Assembly: GCF_950023065.1 (NCBI RefSeq)
Contig: NC_088681.1
Location: 6,138,001 to 6,202,000, forward strand
DNA: 64,000 bases
From: Planococcus citri
Lineage: Eukaryota > Arthropoda > Insecta > Hemiptera > Pseudococcidae
Direction: 5' to 3'
The notes beneath the pieces were generated by a model. The model was not told the DNA's origin. It made no database searches and saw only the letters and a program-made list of their open reading frames with translations. The position numbers and the translations under genes are program-made. Below, in pieces: positions 42,131-51,907 of the stretch; position 1 is the first letter of the stretch, and each line of letters opens with the position of its first letter.

Positions 42131-44102
42131 TTTCAGTTTTGATTGTTTTGAATGTTTTTCAGTTAGAAATAGTCACAAGGAGTGCATTTTTTATTGATTT
42201 GTATCAAATGGGAAAAAATTTTAAATTGATCTTTTTTCAGAAAAATGAATTTGCACATATAGTCCAGGCAAATTAGAACTAAAAATAACTGAATTATGAC
42301 AAAATTGCTACATGAAATTTTATTGTTGGAATATGTTTATAAGGTCCATAAAAGTAAAACCGCACAACTTCCCCCACCCGACCGCGTGTGCGTTCTCCCC
42401 CAGAGTGGATCTAAGCCCCCCAAAATCAGTTTTTCGCCATTTTCTCCCCCGCATTGCATTTTAGCGAAAAATATGTTATTAGATAAAAGAATCTGGGTCA
42501 AATTTCCGATCTAATGATGTATCAACCTTTCTTGTAGGTCCAAGGGGGGTGGAACCACAGTCATTCAAAAAAAGGGGGTTTCCTGAAAAATACATAAACG
42601 CTATAGGCCCTTAAGAGGGGTGAAATGGTCCCCGAAAGCGTACGAGTTGATATTATCATGGAATATGGGTAACATTAAGAAACTTCCGTGTAAAAAATTT
42701 CAGATCCACGCCCCCTCCTTTTTTTGGGGAACCTCCCCTTTTCTGAAATTTCAATAACACTTTTCTCAGCCCCATTTTAACCGATTTTGAAAATTTTTCA
42801 GTATGTTATGTATATCCTTAGTAAGTATCCCCACAAAAATTTTCAACCTTCTCCCCTCATATTTACCCCTCAAAAGGGCGTTTTATTCATTTTTTATGCT
42901 TTTCAACAATAGTAATAATTGAAGGGGCTAAGTGCGCTGGAGAGAGCTAGAAGAGGGTAGTAAAAAATTTGAAGTCATATTCGTGCTTAGGGGTATCGAA
43001 TCATATGAAAACGACACCCTACTCATTGATACTTAGTTATTTCTCCCAAAATTCCTATTTAACCCCCAACCCTCCCTAAGATACATTTTACACCATTTTG
43101 AGGGGTAAATATGAGGGGAGAGGGTTGAAAATTTTTGTGGGGATACTTACTAAGGATATACATAACATACTGAAAAATTTTCAAAATCGGTTAAAATGGG
43201 GCTGAGAAAAACGTTATTGAAATTTCAGAAAAGGGGGGTTCCCCAAAAAAAGAAGGGGGTGTGGATCTGAAATTTTTTACACGAAAATTTCTCAATGGTA
43301 CCCACATTCCATGATAATACAAACTGGAACGTTTTCGGGGACCATTTCACCCCTCTTAGGCGCCTATAGCTTTTATGTTTTTTTCAGGAACCCCCTTTTT
43401 TTGAATGACTGTGGTTCCACCCCCCCCCCCTGGACCTACAAGAAAAGTTGATACATCATTAGATCGGAAATTTGACCCAGATTCTTTTATCTAATAACAT
43501 ATTTTTCGCTGAAATGCAATGCGGGGGAGAAAATGGCGAAAAACTGATTTTGGGGGGCTAAGATCCACTCTGGGGGAGAACGCACACGCGATCGGGTGGG
43601 GGAAGTTGTGCGGTTTTACTTCTATGGACCTTATAAACATATTCCAACAATAAAATTTCATGTAGCAATTTTGTCATAATTAAATTGCAATTTGCCTGGA
43701 CTAATAATGAAATTTTAGTTTTTTGATGAAAACTCAAAAACTAAGCACTCTAGAAAAAAACTAACGACATTATGTCGATTTGAAATTTAATTCTCTACAA
43801 CTTTGATAACATGAAATTTTTTTGGACGCTTCCTCTCGCCTCCAGATAAACTTTAATGAAAGGTTATAACTCAAAATGTTTTCCAAACATTGAAATATTT
43901 CCTCTTCAAGATTTTATTTTTCAAAGTGTTCTTATGCTAAATGAAGGTAGGATACCAGATCTTTAAAATGAGGTGCTATTCATTCCTCACAATTAATTAT
44001 AAGTTGATGAAAATAATGAATCAAGTTTTTAAAAAAAAGAAAATCACTCTCCTGTAAAATTTCACTTTTTTGAGATATAACCTTATTACTCCCGAGGTGC
44101 GA
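42131..44102. mobile_element. M1 remnant split by a 1.44-kb foldback
   Basis: The left M1 part (42131-42261, GTTTTGAATGTTTTTCAGTT) lacks the M1 left terminus; the right part (43702-44102) ends CTCCCGAGGTGCGA. The foldback 42262-43701 separates them. Confidence 0.8.
42262..43701. mobile_element. 1.44-kb foldback element, TA duplication
   Basis: Ends GTCCAGGCAAATT and AATTTGCCTGGAC; TA on both sides (42260-42261 and 43702-43703). The arms are about 640 bp and well matched (ACCGCACAACTTCCCCCACC at 42359 against GGTGGGGGAAGTTGTGCGGT at 43595), with a loop of about 190 bp near 42900-43085. A diverged relative is at 63210-63900. The first bases GTCCAG are shared with the foldback at 55466. Confidence 0.92.
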
Positions 44103-44107
44103 TGTAT

Positions 44108-44906
44108 TCTTCTCTTTCAGCTACGCCAAATTACAAATCAAAAAACTCTCAGACTTGCCTATTTTGGACTATTCTACTCTACAATGGCCTATGGGGTGGT
44201 TTTTTGGGGAGGTAGCATCATATGTCAAGCAAACTCTCACACTACAAAAACGTACGATAAGAACAATTTATAAAATACCTCTAAGACAAACATGCAGGCC
44301 CTTCTTTGTTGATAATAAAATTCTCACTACAATTTCACAATATATCTTGGACATATCTCTCATGGTTTATACTGGGGTTATAACCTTTCCAAAAATTACC
44401 CATCCATACCGTACCAGATCACAAGGTAACCTTAGAACTCCCGACCACCGCACAAAACTTCTCCAGTGTAGTACTGTATCATCTGCAGCAAAAGTATATA
44501 ATCGTATTACAGGGAGTGTAAAAAACCAGCCCACTGCAAAAAAAAATTCAAAAATGCCCTCAAAGAATGGCTGATAACTAGGGCTTATTATACCCTGGAA
44601 GAATATCTCAGCTCCCTGGATCAATAAGCATTCAATCTTCACTTTTATTTTTTTTATTCTATTTTTTTTTTTTTTTTTTTTTTGAAATAACCTGGTGTAG
44701 AATTTTATATACATTATAGTTTTAACTCCTCATCTTTTTATGTTTTAATCCTGTACGTTTATCCAATTTAAATCTAAGATTTGTATTCTATAGATACCCA
44801 TGTAATTAATATTCAAATAATTATCTATGTAATGCTTAACCTGATATGATGGCAGCAATGCTGCCGAATGTATCTCAAATAAAGAATAAAGAAAAGAAAA
44901 GAAAAG
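44108..44906 (+). pseudogene. 3' end of a Jockey-like LINE (RT C-terminus)
   Basis: The translation from about 44115 gives LRLAYFGLFYSTMAYGVVFWG and, after a frameshift near 44220, SYVKQTLTLQKRTIRTIY...CRPFFVDNKILT...QYILDI, characteristic of the C-terminal part of Jockey/CR1-type ORF2 proteins. A 3' untranslated region with a T-run and the tail AATAAAGAATAAAGAAAAG follows, ending at 44906. It is 5'-truncated, inserted in the Z9 3' flank, and cannot be active. Confidence 0.8.
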
Positions 44907-45091
44907 CACAAGTCAGATGTTAATTAGACATTTAATACGCACCAATCTCTAAAAATAAACTGAATTCAAGAAATCGGTCAAGTATCAAGTAATCATGTTT
45001 TTTTCACATTGAAAAAAAAAACAAAACAAAGACAAAACAAATTTGAATCTGTACACATTTAGATAGGTAGTCACTAGTCAATTGTTGAAAT
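44907..45091 (-). promoter_or_regulatory. 3' flank of Z9 with candidate poly(A) signal
   Basis: Minus-strand ATTAAA (plus TTTAAT at 44931-44936), about 155 nt after the Z9 stop, at the position where Z4, Z8, Z12 and the Z11 remnant also have ATTAAA. The T-run/A-run hairpin lies at 44996-45019. The signal is weak and based on position and repetition only. Confidence 0.35.
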
Positions 45092-45700
45092 TCAAGTACA
45101 TTTAGATGATATGTGATTGGCTAAGGTGCGTTTCTTGCCGAATTTCTTGCCGCAATGGGCACACTCGAAACGAGGACCCTCATCATGTTTACGTTCGTGA
45201 CATGACCAACTTTGACTATACCTAAATTGTTGGTTGCATATGCGGCATTTGAAAGGTTTATCTTCATTATGGGTCCGTTGGTGATCAGTAAGATGCTGTT
45301 TTTGAGTAAAACTTTTGCTACACGTTCGACAAGAAAATGGTTTCACACCGGAATGTATTCTCAGGTGTTTAATGAGATCATGTTTATAGGATATCTTTTT
45401 TCCGCAATCAGCGCACTCGAAACAAGCTCCTTCCACATGTACGCGTTCGTGCAGCAATTTACTGTGATTGTGCTTGAATCGTGCATCACAAATCCGGCAT
45501 TTGTGGAGTTTCTCTTCACTATGTGACAATCCATGTGAAATCAAAGAGCTTTTATAAGCAAACTGTTTGTCACAAAATTGGCAGTGAAACGGCATCGAAT
45601 GTTTCCGCTGCTGGTGTCTTGTCCAATTACCTTTATAGGAAAACTTTTTACCACAAATATCGCAGCAGTAAGGCAATGAATCCTGCATCTGTTCCTCTGC
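45092..45700 (-). CDS. Z9: 7-finger C2H2 zinc-finger terminal exon (type-B-like)
   Basis: Acceptor CCTGTAG at 45701; leader AEEQMQDSLPYCCDICG. Seven complete fingers with a C2HC end (FECAHCGKKF...HISSKCT). Helices: finger 4 YKHDLIKH, finger 5 QKQHLTDH, finger 6 YSQSWSCH. The leader is closest to the type-B exons but the upstream flank does not carry the type-B block, because a palindrome begins at 45867. It is the one exon in the right half that does not fit the B-A pairing. Confidence 0.88.
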   Translation of the reverse strand, partial: AEEQMQDSLPYCCDICGKKFSYKGNWTRHQQRKHSMPFHCQFCDKQFAYKSSLISHGLSHSEEKLHKCRICDARFKHNHSKLLHERVHVEGACFECADCGKKISYKHDLIKHLRIHSGVKPFSCRTCSKSFTQKQHLTDHQRTHNEDKPFKCRICNQQFRYSQSWSCHERKHDEGPRFECAHCGKKFGKKRTLANHISSKCT

Positions 45701-45866
45701 CTACAGGAAAAAAAGACCATAATATAGCAAATTGAGACGTTCTTTTCTTCTAAATAATTGAGTTGCTCTCTAGTCATGTTGCATGAATACGAAAATGAAG
45801 CATAATACAGAATGCACAAAAATACCAAGCACCCCAATAAAAGGTTTAGGTTTAATATTTATACAG
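45701..45866 (-). other. intron flank of Z9
   Basis: Conserved intron block (GAATAATTG-like and CATGAATACGAAAATGAAGC) runs until the palindrome at 45867. Confidence 0.4.
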
Positions 45867-46569
45867 TTTTCCATTTTTTCGCAATTTCGAAATTTTGGGA
45901 ACCCCTGGAAAACTAGAAACCTACGATTCGCGCCAAACGTAAACTTTTGAGGTATATACTTATTCAAATATCTTGATGAAAAAGTTTAATTAAGCTCCCT
46001 GTATATCCGTAATTTTGAACCCTTTTTTTAGAGCCCCCACTTTAGGCACCCCTAAAAATGGTGTGTATGCACATTTTTCAAATAAACTGAAGAATTTACA
46101 TTTGAACCACACTGGCAAGTGCTCGATAATTTTTCATTTGATTTTCCCTGTAACTTTCAAAATTAAGCTTTGTTGGGCCAAATTCTAAGATTTTACTCTT
46201 ATAAAAAACGCCAAAATCACATTTTCATGATTTCAACGAAGTAAAATCTCAGAATTTGGCCCCAAAAAGCTTAATTTTAAAAGTTACAGGGAAAATCAAA
46301 TGAAAAATTATCGAGCACTTGCCAGTGTGGTTCAAAATGTAAATTCTTCAATGTATTTGAAAAAATGTGCATAAATGCCTTGTTTAGGGGTTCCTAAAGT
46401 GGGGGGCTCTAAAAGAAGGATTCAAAATTACGAATTTAGTGGGAGCTTAATTGAACTTTTTCATCTAGATAATCGAATATATACCTCAAAACGTTACGTT
46501 TGGCGCAAATCGCAGGTTTCTAGCTTCCCAGGGGTTCTCAAAATATCGAAATTACGAAAAATTGGAAAA
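45867..46569. mobile_element. 0.7-kb near-perfect palindrome
   Basis: Arms of about 330 bp pair with few mismatches: GGAACCCCTGG at 45898 with CCAGGGGTTC near 46530; AGGCACCCCTAAA with TTTAGGGGTTCCT; GCACTTGCCAGTGTGG at 46315 with CCACACTGGCAAGTGC. The loop is about 40 bp near 46218. No duplication is recognised and the outer boundaries are uncertain. Confidence 0.75.
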
Positions 46570-47030
46570 TTGGATTTTTGAGTACCATCGCAAAATTTTA
46601 TTGAGCGTAAAATTCGGTAGGATGGAGGTCTTTCAGATACTAATAAACTGTAAAAAGCTTTTTAGGGAGGTTCAAAGGGGTAAGTTCAAAATGGTGGTTC
46701 CAAAATTTTCCAAAAATTAAACCCCCCCTCCCAACTTCTGCCCCCGAGGGTCGAAAATGGGGAAATCACTTCGCACAACGTTTATCGGGTTCAAACAGAT
46801 ATTTTACGCTAAAGAAGTTTTTGAAAATAATACTCAGTGGTTCCAAACATTATTTTTTTTATTCACAACTTTGGGAACCCCTGGAATCAAAAAATGGTAA
46901 TTTTTGGTTAACTAACCACGGATTCGTATTTGGGACATTTATTACAACATTTTAAGAGTGGTCGAGTTGATAACTGACCTGGGGCCAAAAAGTGGCCTTA
47001 TCGGGACTCCTCCTTTAAAGTTTCAAAAAT
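46570..47030. other. unassigned AT-rich stretch
   Basis: Includes CCCTCGGGGG-type text near 46740 and no ORF of interest. It may be part of the element that contains the palindrome. I recognise nothing in it. Confidence 0.2.
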
Positions 47031-47857
47031 GTTCTAGAGTCGACTCGAGGAGTTTTCAAAAAGCCGCTTGAGACTGCACTCTTGATGAAATTTTATGGGA
47101 AATTCAAGTTTCAAAAATCTACTGGAGGCTCCAAGAGTTTTCAAAAAGTCGCTGGAGGCTCCAAAATGACCTGAAATCCCCTTGCAGCCGACTTCATGGC
47201 ATACTGAAATTTAGTTTACAGATTGGATTTTGGATTTCCTACTACTACATTTAATCAGATTTTGTGGAAATTTCAAGTTTCAAGAATCTGTTGTGGGCTC
47301 CAGAACTGCTCAAGTTAGTGAGAAACCGTTTCCTAGGACGTATCCCAAGTTTCAGCTTTCCAGGTCAATTTGGTAAAATTTTGATTTTTTTCTAATTTTT
47401 AGGCTAATTTTCAAAAATTTACCAAAAATCAAAAAATACACTTCATCATTTAAAATTTTGACTGGTTAAACATTTTTGTAAGTTACTTTAATCTAGCTCT
47501 GCACAGTTCAAACAATGTATTTTGCGGTATGCGAAAATTCAAAAAAATAGATTGACTGCGGAGTTGAGAGAGTCTTTAATTCGTTCTGATTTGATTGTGA
47601 TAACTTCATTAATCGAAGGAATTTGAAAAAAAAAACACAAACAAACATAAAAATACCATTGCGTATTTTCTTCTCATATAAACTGAAGCACAAGTCGGTA
47701 TCAGTATCAGTATCAGGCATTTACGAGCCAATCTCCAAGAATAAACTGAAGTTAAGAAATTCGTAAAGTTTTAAGTCAAGTTTTTTTCACGTTGATAATG
47801 AAAACAAAACAAAGCATAAACAAATTTGAATCTGTACACATTCACATAGGTATTCAA
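47030..47857. repeat. reverse spacer arm and 3' flank of Z10
   Basis: GGAGGCTCC units at 47120-47165 nearly duplicate 42020-42060 (ACTGGAGGCTCCAAGAGTTTTC in both). From about 47600 the Z10 3' flank follows with a hairpin TTTTTTTCACGTTGATAATGAAAA near 47779. No gene. Confidence 0.5.
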
Positions 47858-48466
47858 TTATAGAAATCCATGTAGTTTCAAGTGTGAAATGAGATGATGT
47901 TTACAGGAACACTTTCTTCCGCAAACAGCGCACTGAAAACAAGCTCCTTTCACATGCACACGTTCGTGCCTCAATTGATTGCGAGTGTACTTGAATCGTG
48001 CATCACAAATGTGGCATTTGTAGAGTTTCTTTTCACAATACGCCCGTTGGTGCCGAGTAAGATGATGTTTTTCAGCAAAACTTTTGCCACACGTTAGACA
48101 TGAAAACGGTTTCACACCGGAATGTACTTTCAGGTGTCTAATGAGAGTGTGTTTATAGGAAAACATTTTTCCGCAATCAACGCACTCAAAACGAGGTTCT
48201 TCCATATGCACGCGTTCGTGCCTCAATTTATTGTAATTGAACTTGAATTGTGCGTCACAAACGCGGCATTTGTAGCGTTTCTTTTCACTATGTGTCAATC
48301 CGTGTGCAATTAAATCGCTTTTGGAAGCAAACTGTTTCTCACAGCTTTGGCAGTGAAACGGCTTCGAATGTTCTTGCTGATGTCTTGACCAATCACGTTG
48401 ACAGGAAAACATTGTACCACAAATATCACAACAGCAGGGGAATGACTTCCGTATCACAACATTTAC
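47858..48466 (-). CDS. Z10: truncated 10-finger-type zinc-finger exon (type A)
   Basis: Acceptor CCTGCAG at 48467; leader VNVVIRKSFPCCCDICG. Seven fingers remain. Fingers 5-7 match the 10-finger exons (finger 6 YKCHICDARFKYTRNQLRH, finger 7 FQCAVCGRKCSCKHH), so fingers 8-10 and the C2HC end have been deleted. The frame closes three codons after finger 7 (LKLHGFL, stop at 47858). Finger 5 ends HQRAYC, a cysteine replacing its last histidine. The truncated product is open and might be made; alternatively this is an early pseudogene. It pairs with the lost type-B exon Z11. Confidence 0.75.
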   Translation of the reverse strand, partial: VNVVIRKSFPCCCDICGTMFSCQRDWSRHQQEHSKPFHCQSCEKQFASKSDLIAHGLTHSEKKRYKCRVCDAQFKFNYNKLRHERVHMEEPRFECVDCGKMFSYKHTLIRHLKVHSGVKPFSCLTCGKSFAEKHHLTRHQRAYCEKKLYKCHICDARFKYTRNQLRHERVHVKGACFQCAVCGRKCSCKHHLISHLKLHGFL

Positions 48467-48581
48467 CTGCAGGATAAAAGATGATATCGCAAATGACACG
48501 TGATCTTCATTTGAATAATTGTGTTGCCAAGTAGTTATGCGACATAAATACCAAGATGAAGTACATATATATATATATACG
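48467..48581 (-). other. intron flank of Z10
   Basis: Conserved block AAATGACACGTGATC, then an AT dinucleotide run (48566-48579) where an insertion begins. Confidence 0.45.
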
Positions 48582-49155
48582 TTCACGACAGCACACTTAT
48601 GAACCCATGTATGGGTTAATCTTGCATAAGAAGTGAACCAGTAGGTTTACCAGCCTGGCTCACTTTGTAAAGGCTAAAGTTACATAACAAGTGAGCCACC
48701 TGTTTCAAACTAGTTTTGTCAAAGTTAGCTGCGCGCACCAAATGTTTCTCAGAGATGTTCGCTAGATGTAGTACTAACATGAGGCCTATAGAATAGGAAG
48801 TACTGGTCGGCATACCCGAAGCCCTGTTGAAATTGGGTATGCACGGTGATAAATTTGACTAATGATTTTTCTGTATTTTATTGCTCTATGGGAATACTGT
48901 TGATACCAAAAATTTTGATGTGGTTCAGACTTTTTGACAACCAAGCAATTTTCACAAAATTCAATATAGTTCAAAAAATTTTAAAATTTTTTTGAAAAAA
49001 TTTTCTCCAAAAATTTTTTATTCTATTTCTTGATACTGATAAATTATATATTTCAATGACTGTGCAATTAGAATTTCGATTAGTTAATTAGAACAAAAAT
49101 TGAAAATGATTTTTAAAATTTTGAAATTTTGAAAAATTGGCTCATAAGCCTGCCG
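48582..49155. other. probable insertion of unknown type, about 570 bp
   Basis: The unit text ATGAAGTACATATATA breaks here and resumes at CTATATATATATTATATACAG (49160). The insert holds ATGAACCCATGTATGGGTT near its left end, GTGAGCC-like segments and an AT-rich right half. Removing it makes the Z10-Z11 spacing agree with the other pairs. Inverted ends were not found. Confidence 0.45.
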
Positions 49156-49855
49156 CGATGCCTATATATATATTATATACAGAGTTCGCGAAAATGCCGA
49201 GTATGTACCCCCACTCCCTCCCAAGTCACATGTTTAATAGCGGGGCAATCGGAATAATTGCCCCTCAAACCCCCCCCCCCCCGATCCATTGGAACAAATA
49301 TTTTCTCAAAGGGCACATTCTAAGGAATAATTTAATGCAAAATTGCTACGATAGCATGTTGAAATTGGAGTGCAGAGTGAATTTTCCACCGCTCAGTAAA
49401 ACCGTATAAATGGTTTGGAATATTCAATGGAAATAACTTGGAACATAATTCGCAGAATCTTAAATGATACATCTCTACGCGTGTCTTTCGAATCTGTGCC
49501 ATTTTTCCCACAAAAAAAAGCTTGGGAAAGAGTTGGAGCGCAAAAAATCACGATTTTTTTTTTAGAAATGGTCTCATTTTCAAAGATTCATAGCTTTCCT
49601 CCAGGAGCACCTCCAAAGCTAAAACATTTTCAGAGCAACTGTCAACTTTAAAATACACTTCTTCACTAAGTTCGATCTCCAACTTTGCGGAGTTTGCAAA
49701 AATTAAAAAATATATATATATCGACTATAATATGTAGAGTTGAGAGATTCTTTAATTAACTCTGATTAGATTTTGGTAACTTTTATTAATCGATAGACAT
49801 TGAAAAGGGGAAAAAATGTCAAATACAAAACACCATCTTGTATTCATTCCCATTA
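49156..49855 (-). other. type-A block and pair-linker upstream of Z10
   Basis: Type-A block at 49230-49370, pair-linker (CAATGGAAATAACTTGGAAC) at 49427-49640, then ATATGTAGAGTTGAGAGATTC (49732), matching 57184 and 62035. Homopolymeric C run at 49269-49282. Confidence 0.45.
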
Positions 49856-49859
49856 TATA

Positions 49860-51064
49860 AGGGGAAATATATATCGGCACGACAGAAAAAGTGATTCAAA
49901 CGACAGGACATTTGAACGTCAAAATAGGCTATTTCAAGGACGATTTTTAACGACAGTTCAGCACGACAAGTTAGGTAATACGAACGACAATTTGATTTCA
50001 TACAAACGACGAAATAAATGTAATCCACATCCAAATGAATTATTGCCCGCCTAAAAAGTAATTGCCCGGGAAAATAAATTATTCCCCGCCAAAAAAAAAA
50101 TTCGAAAAATTTACTCTTTTTGAAAAAAAAACAACTTGTGAACATGAATTTACGAGAAGAGAAAACTGATAGTACATTTAGGTATATAGGTGGGTAATTC
50201 TCAAAAAAAGTAAAATTCGTATAGGTACATGGCAAATTTCTCAGAGATCTTAGCATGAATTTTTCTTTTTTTCTGGTCCATTGAAGGATCACCCCCCCCC
50301 ACATTTCACATTTGGTATTGAGATTTTTAGCCCCTCCTTTCATTGGTGTACATTCACCCCAAATGTCCTTGGACTTGGTTGTCACACGCCATGTTTTTGA
50401 AAAGAAATGATTTTTTTGGGGAAAAATTGACATATTCCCATTATCATAGAACACACAGGTTTGAAAACTGTCACACACTTTTTGCGCCAATTTTAGAGCA
50501 ATTTTTAATTATTTTTGCTAGCTTCCCAATCTAACATTTTTTCGGGTAAGTGGCAGGACTGGTTGACTGTTCTCATAGAAATGTTACCCCGCACCATATC
50601 AAAATTGACCTTTTTTTTAGAGAATTACCCAGGTACATACACTATACAAATTCCCTATTTGATTGATCTGAACACTTCTTCATACTTCGTTCTTCTGGAA
50701 GGTCAGCGAAATCGAAAAAAGCACTGCTGGTTCAGTAGACGAACTTTTTATTTTTAATTTTTTGTGACGTGCTTTTGTAATTTTTCATGTCGTTCGTTTT
50801 CCTATAAACTTGCATTTTTTTTGTCGTTCATTTCTACATTTTTTTGTCGTGCACATTTCGTCGTTGAGTATATTATATAGACGTGCAATAAATTATTCTG
50901 TCGGGCAATATCTTACATCGTCGTTCAAATTCATTTACCGTCGTTTGAAAACTTTTTTCGTCGTGAAATGATTATTTTCCCGTGCAATGTCCTTTTTTGT
51001 CGTTAAAATGCCCTTTTCTCGTCGTGAAAACGCCTTTTTCTGTCGTGCCGATAAATCACACCCT
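49860..51064. mobile_element. 1.2-kb element with about 20 subterminal GTCGT/ACGAC motifs
   Basis: The outer inverted repeats contain TATCGGCACGACAGAAAAAG (about 49871 onward) and CTTTTTCTGTCGTGCCGATA (about 51034-51053). TATA flanks both ends (49856-49859, 51065-51068); removing the insert restores ATTATATAAGTAGAAGC. The left 150 bp has about eight ACGAC/ACGACA motifs and the right 300 bp about twelve GTCGT motifs, in opposite orientation. An inner inverted pair GGGTAATTCT/AGAATTACCC (50191 and 50620) may be a nested element. No transposase is recognised. Confidence 0.85.
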
Positions 51065-51277
51065 TATATAAGTAGAAGCACAAGTCGGATGTTCATTATA
51101 CATTTAATACGCGTCAATCTCCACAAATAAACTGAATTTAAGTAATCGATCAAATACCAAGTCAAGTTTTTTTCAAATTGAAAAAAAAAAACACAAAACA
51201 CAGACAAAACAAATTTGAATCTGTACACACTTAGATATAGGTAGCCATTTGTTGAAATTCAAGTACATTTAGATGAT
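51065..51277 (-). pseudogene. Z11: only the 3' end of a lost zinc-finger exon
   Basis: A complete ZNF 3' flank (ATTAAA on the minus strand, plus TTTAAT at 51103-51108; T-run/A-run hairpin at 51167-51192) leads to the stop (51259-51261) and the final codons SSKCT, then ends abruptly at the M1 element. No finger sequence follows. The distance to Z10 predicts that a type-B exon stood here. Confidence 0.75.
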
Positions 51278-51800
51278 TCGCACCTTGGTAGTAATAAGGT
51301 TACATCTCAAAAAAAATTGATTTTGACATTTTTGCATTTTTGGGGTTTGTATGATCCCCCTCAACCAAAAATAACACTTTGAGTTGGGTACATTATCTAG
51401 ATCTTGTGAAAACGCAAATGGCCTAACTCAAAATCCCTACAACATTGCAAGTTGTTTGGAGTTATAAGGGTACATATAAAAAAAAACCTTTGAGTAAATT
51501 TCGTACATACCAAGTGTTGAAATCAGTTTTTATTGTTTTGAATGTTTGTCAGTTAGCTTGTACCAAATGGAAAAAAATTTTAAACTGAGCACTTTTTCAG
51601 AAAAATGAATTTGCACATGTAACAAAATTTTAGTTTTTTGAGAAAAAGTAGAAAACTAAGCACTCTAGAAAAAAAACTAACGACATTAAGTATATCAGTT
51701 GACAAAAATAATGAATCAAGTTTTTAAAAAAAGAAAATCACTCTCCTGTAAAATTTCACTTTTTTGAGGTGTAGGTAACCTTATTACTCCCAAGGTGCGA
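51278..51800. mobile_element. M1 element with internal deletion, at the Z11 breakpoint
   Basis: Ends TCGCACCTTGG and CCAAGGTGCGA, 523 bp against 787 in the full copy. The left flank is the Z11 coding end (TTTAGATGAT) but the right flank (TATGTAGAGTTGAGAGATTC) is the text that lies far from a stop in other units, so the two flanks are not an original insertion site. Confidence 0.8.
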
Positions 51801-51907
51801 TATATGTAGAGTTGAGAGATTCTTTAATCCTTATATATTAAAAGATGTTTGTCAGATAGAAATAGTCAGAAGAAGTGCATTTTTTATTTGTTTGTACCAA
51901 ATGAATA
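51801..51907. other. unit flank and M1 remnant
   Basis: ATGTAGAGTTGAGAGATTC, then a diverged piece of M1 interior (TGTTTGTCAGATAGAAATAG to TTGTACCAAATG) into which the ORF1-only LINE is inserted. Confidence 0.45.

Noticed and set aside
49819..50490. 223-codon minus-strand ORF
   Set aside because: It crosses the terminal repeat of the GTCGT element and translates low-complexity sequence; no domain, start context or conserved copy.
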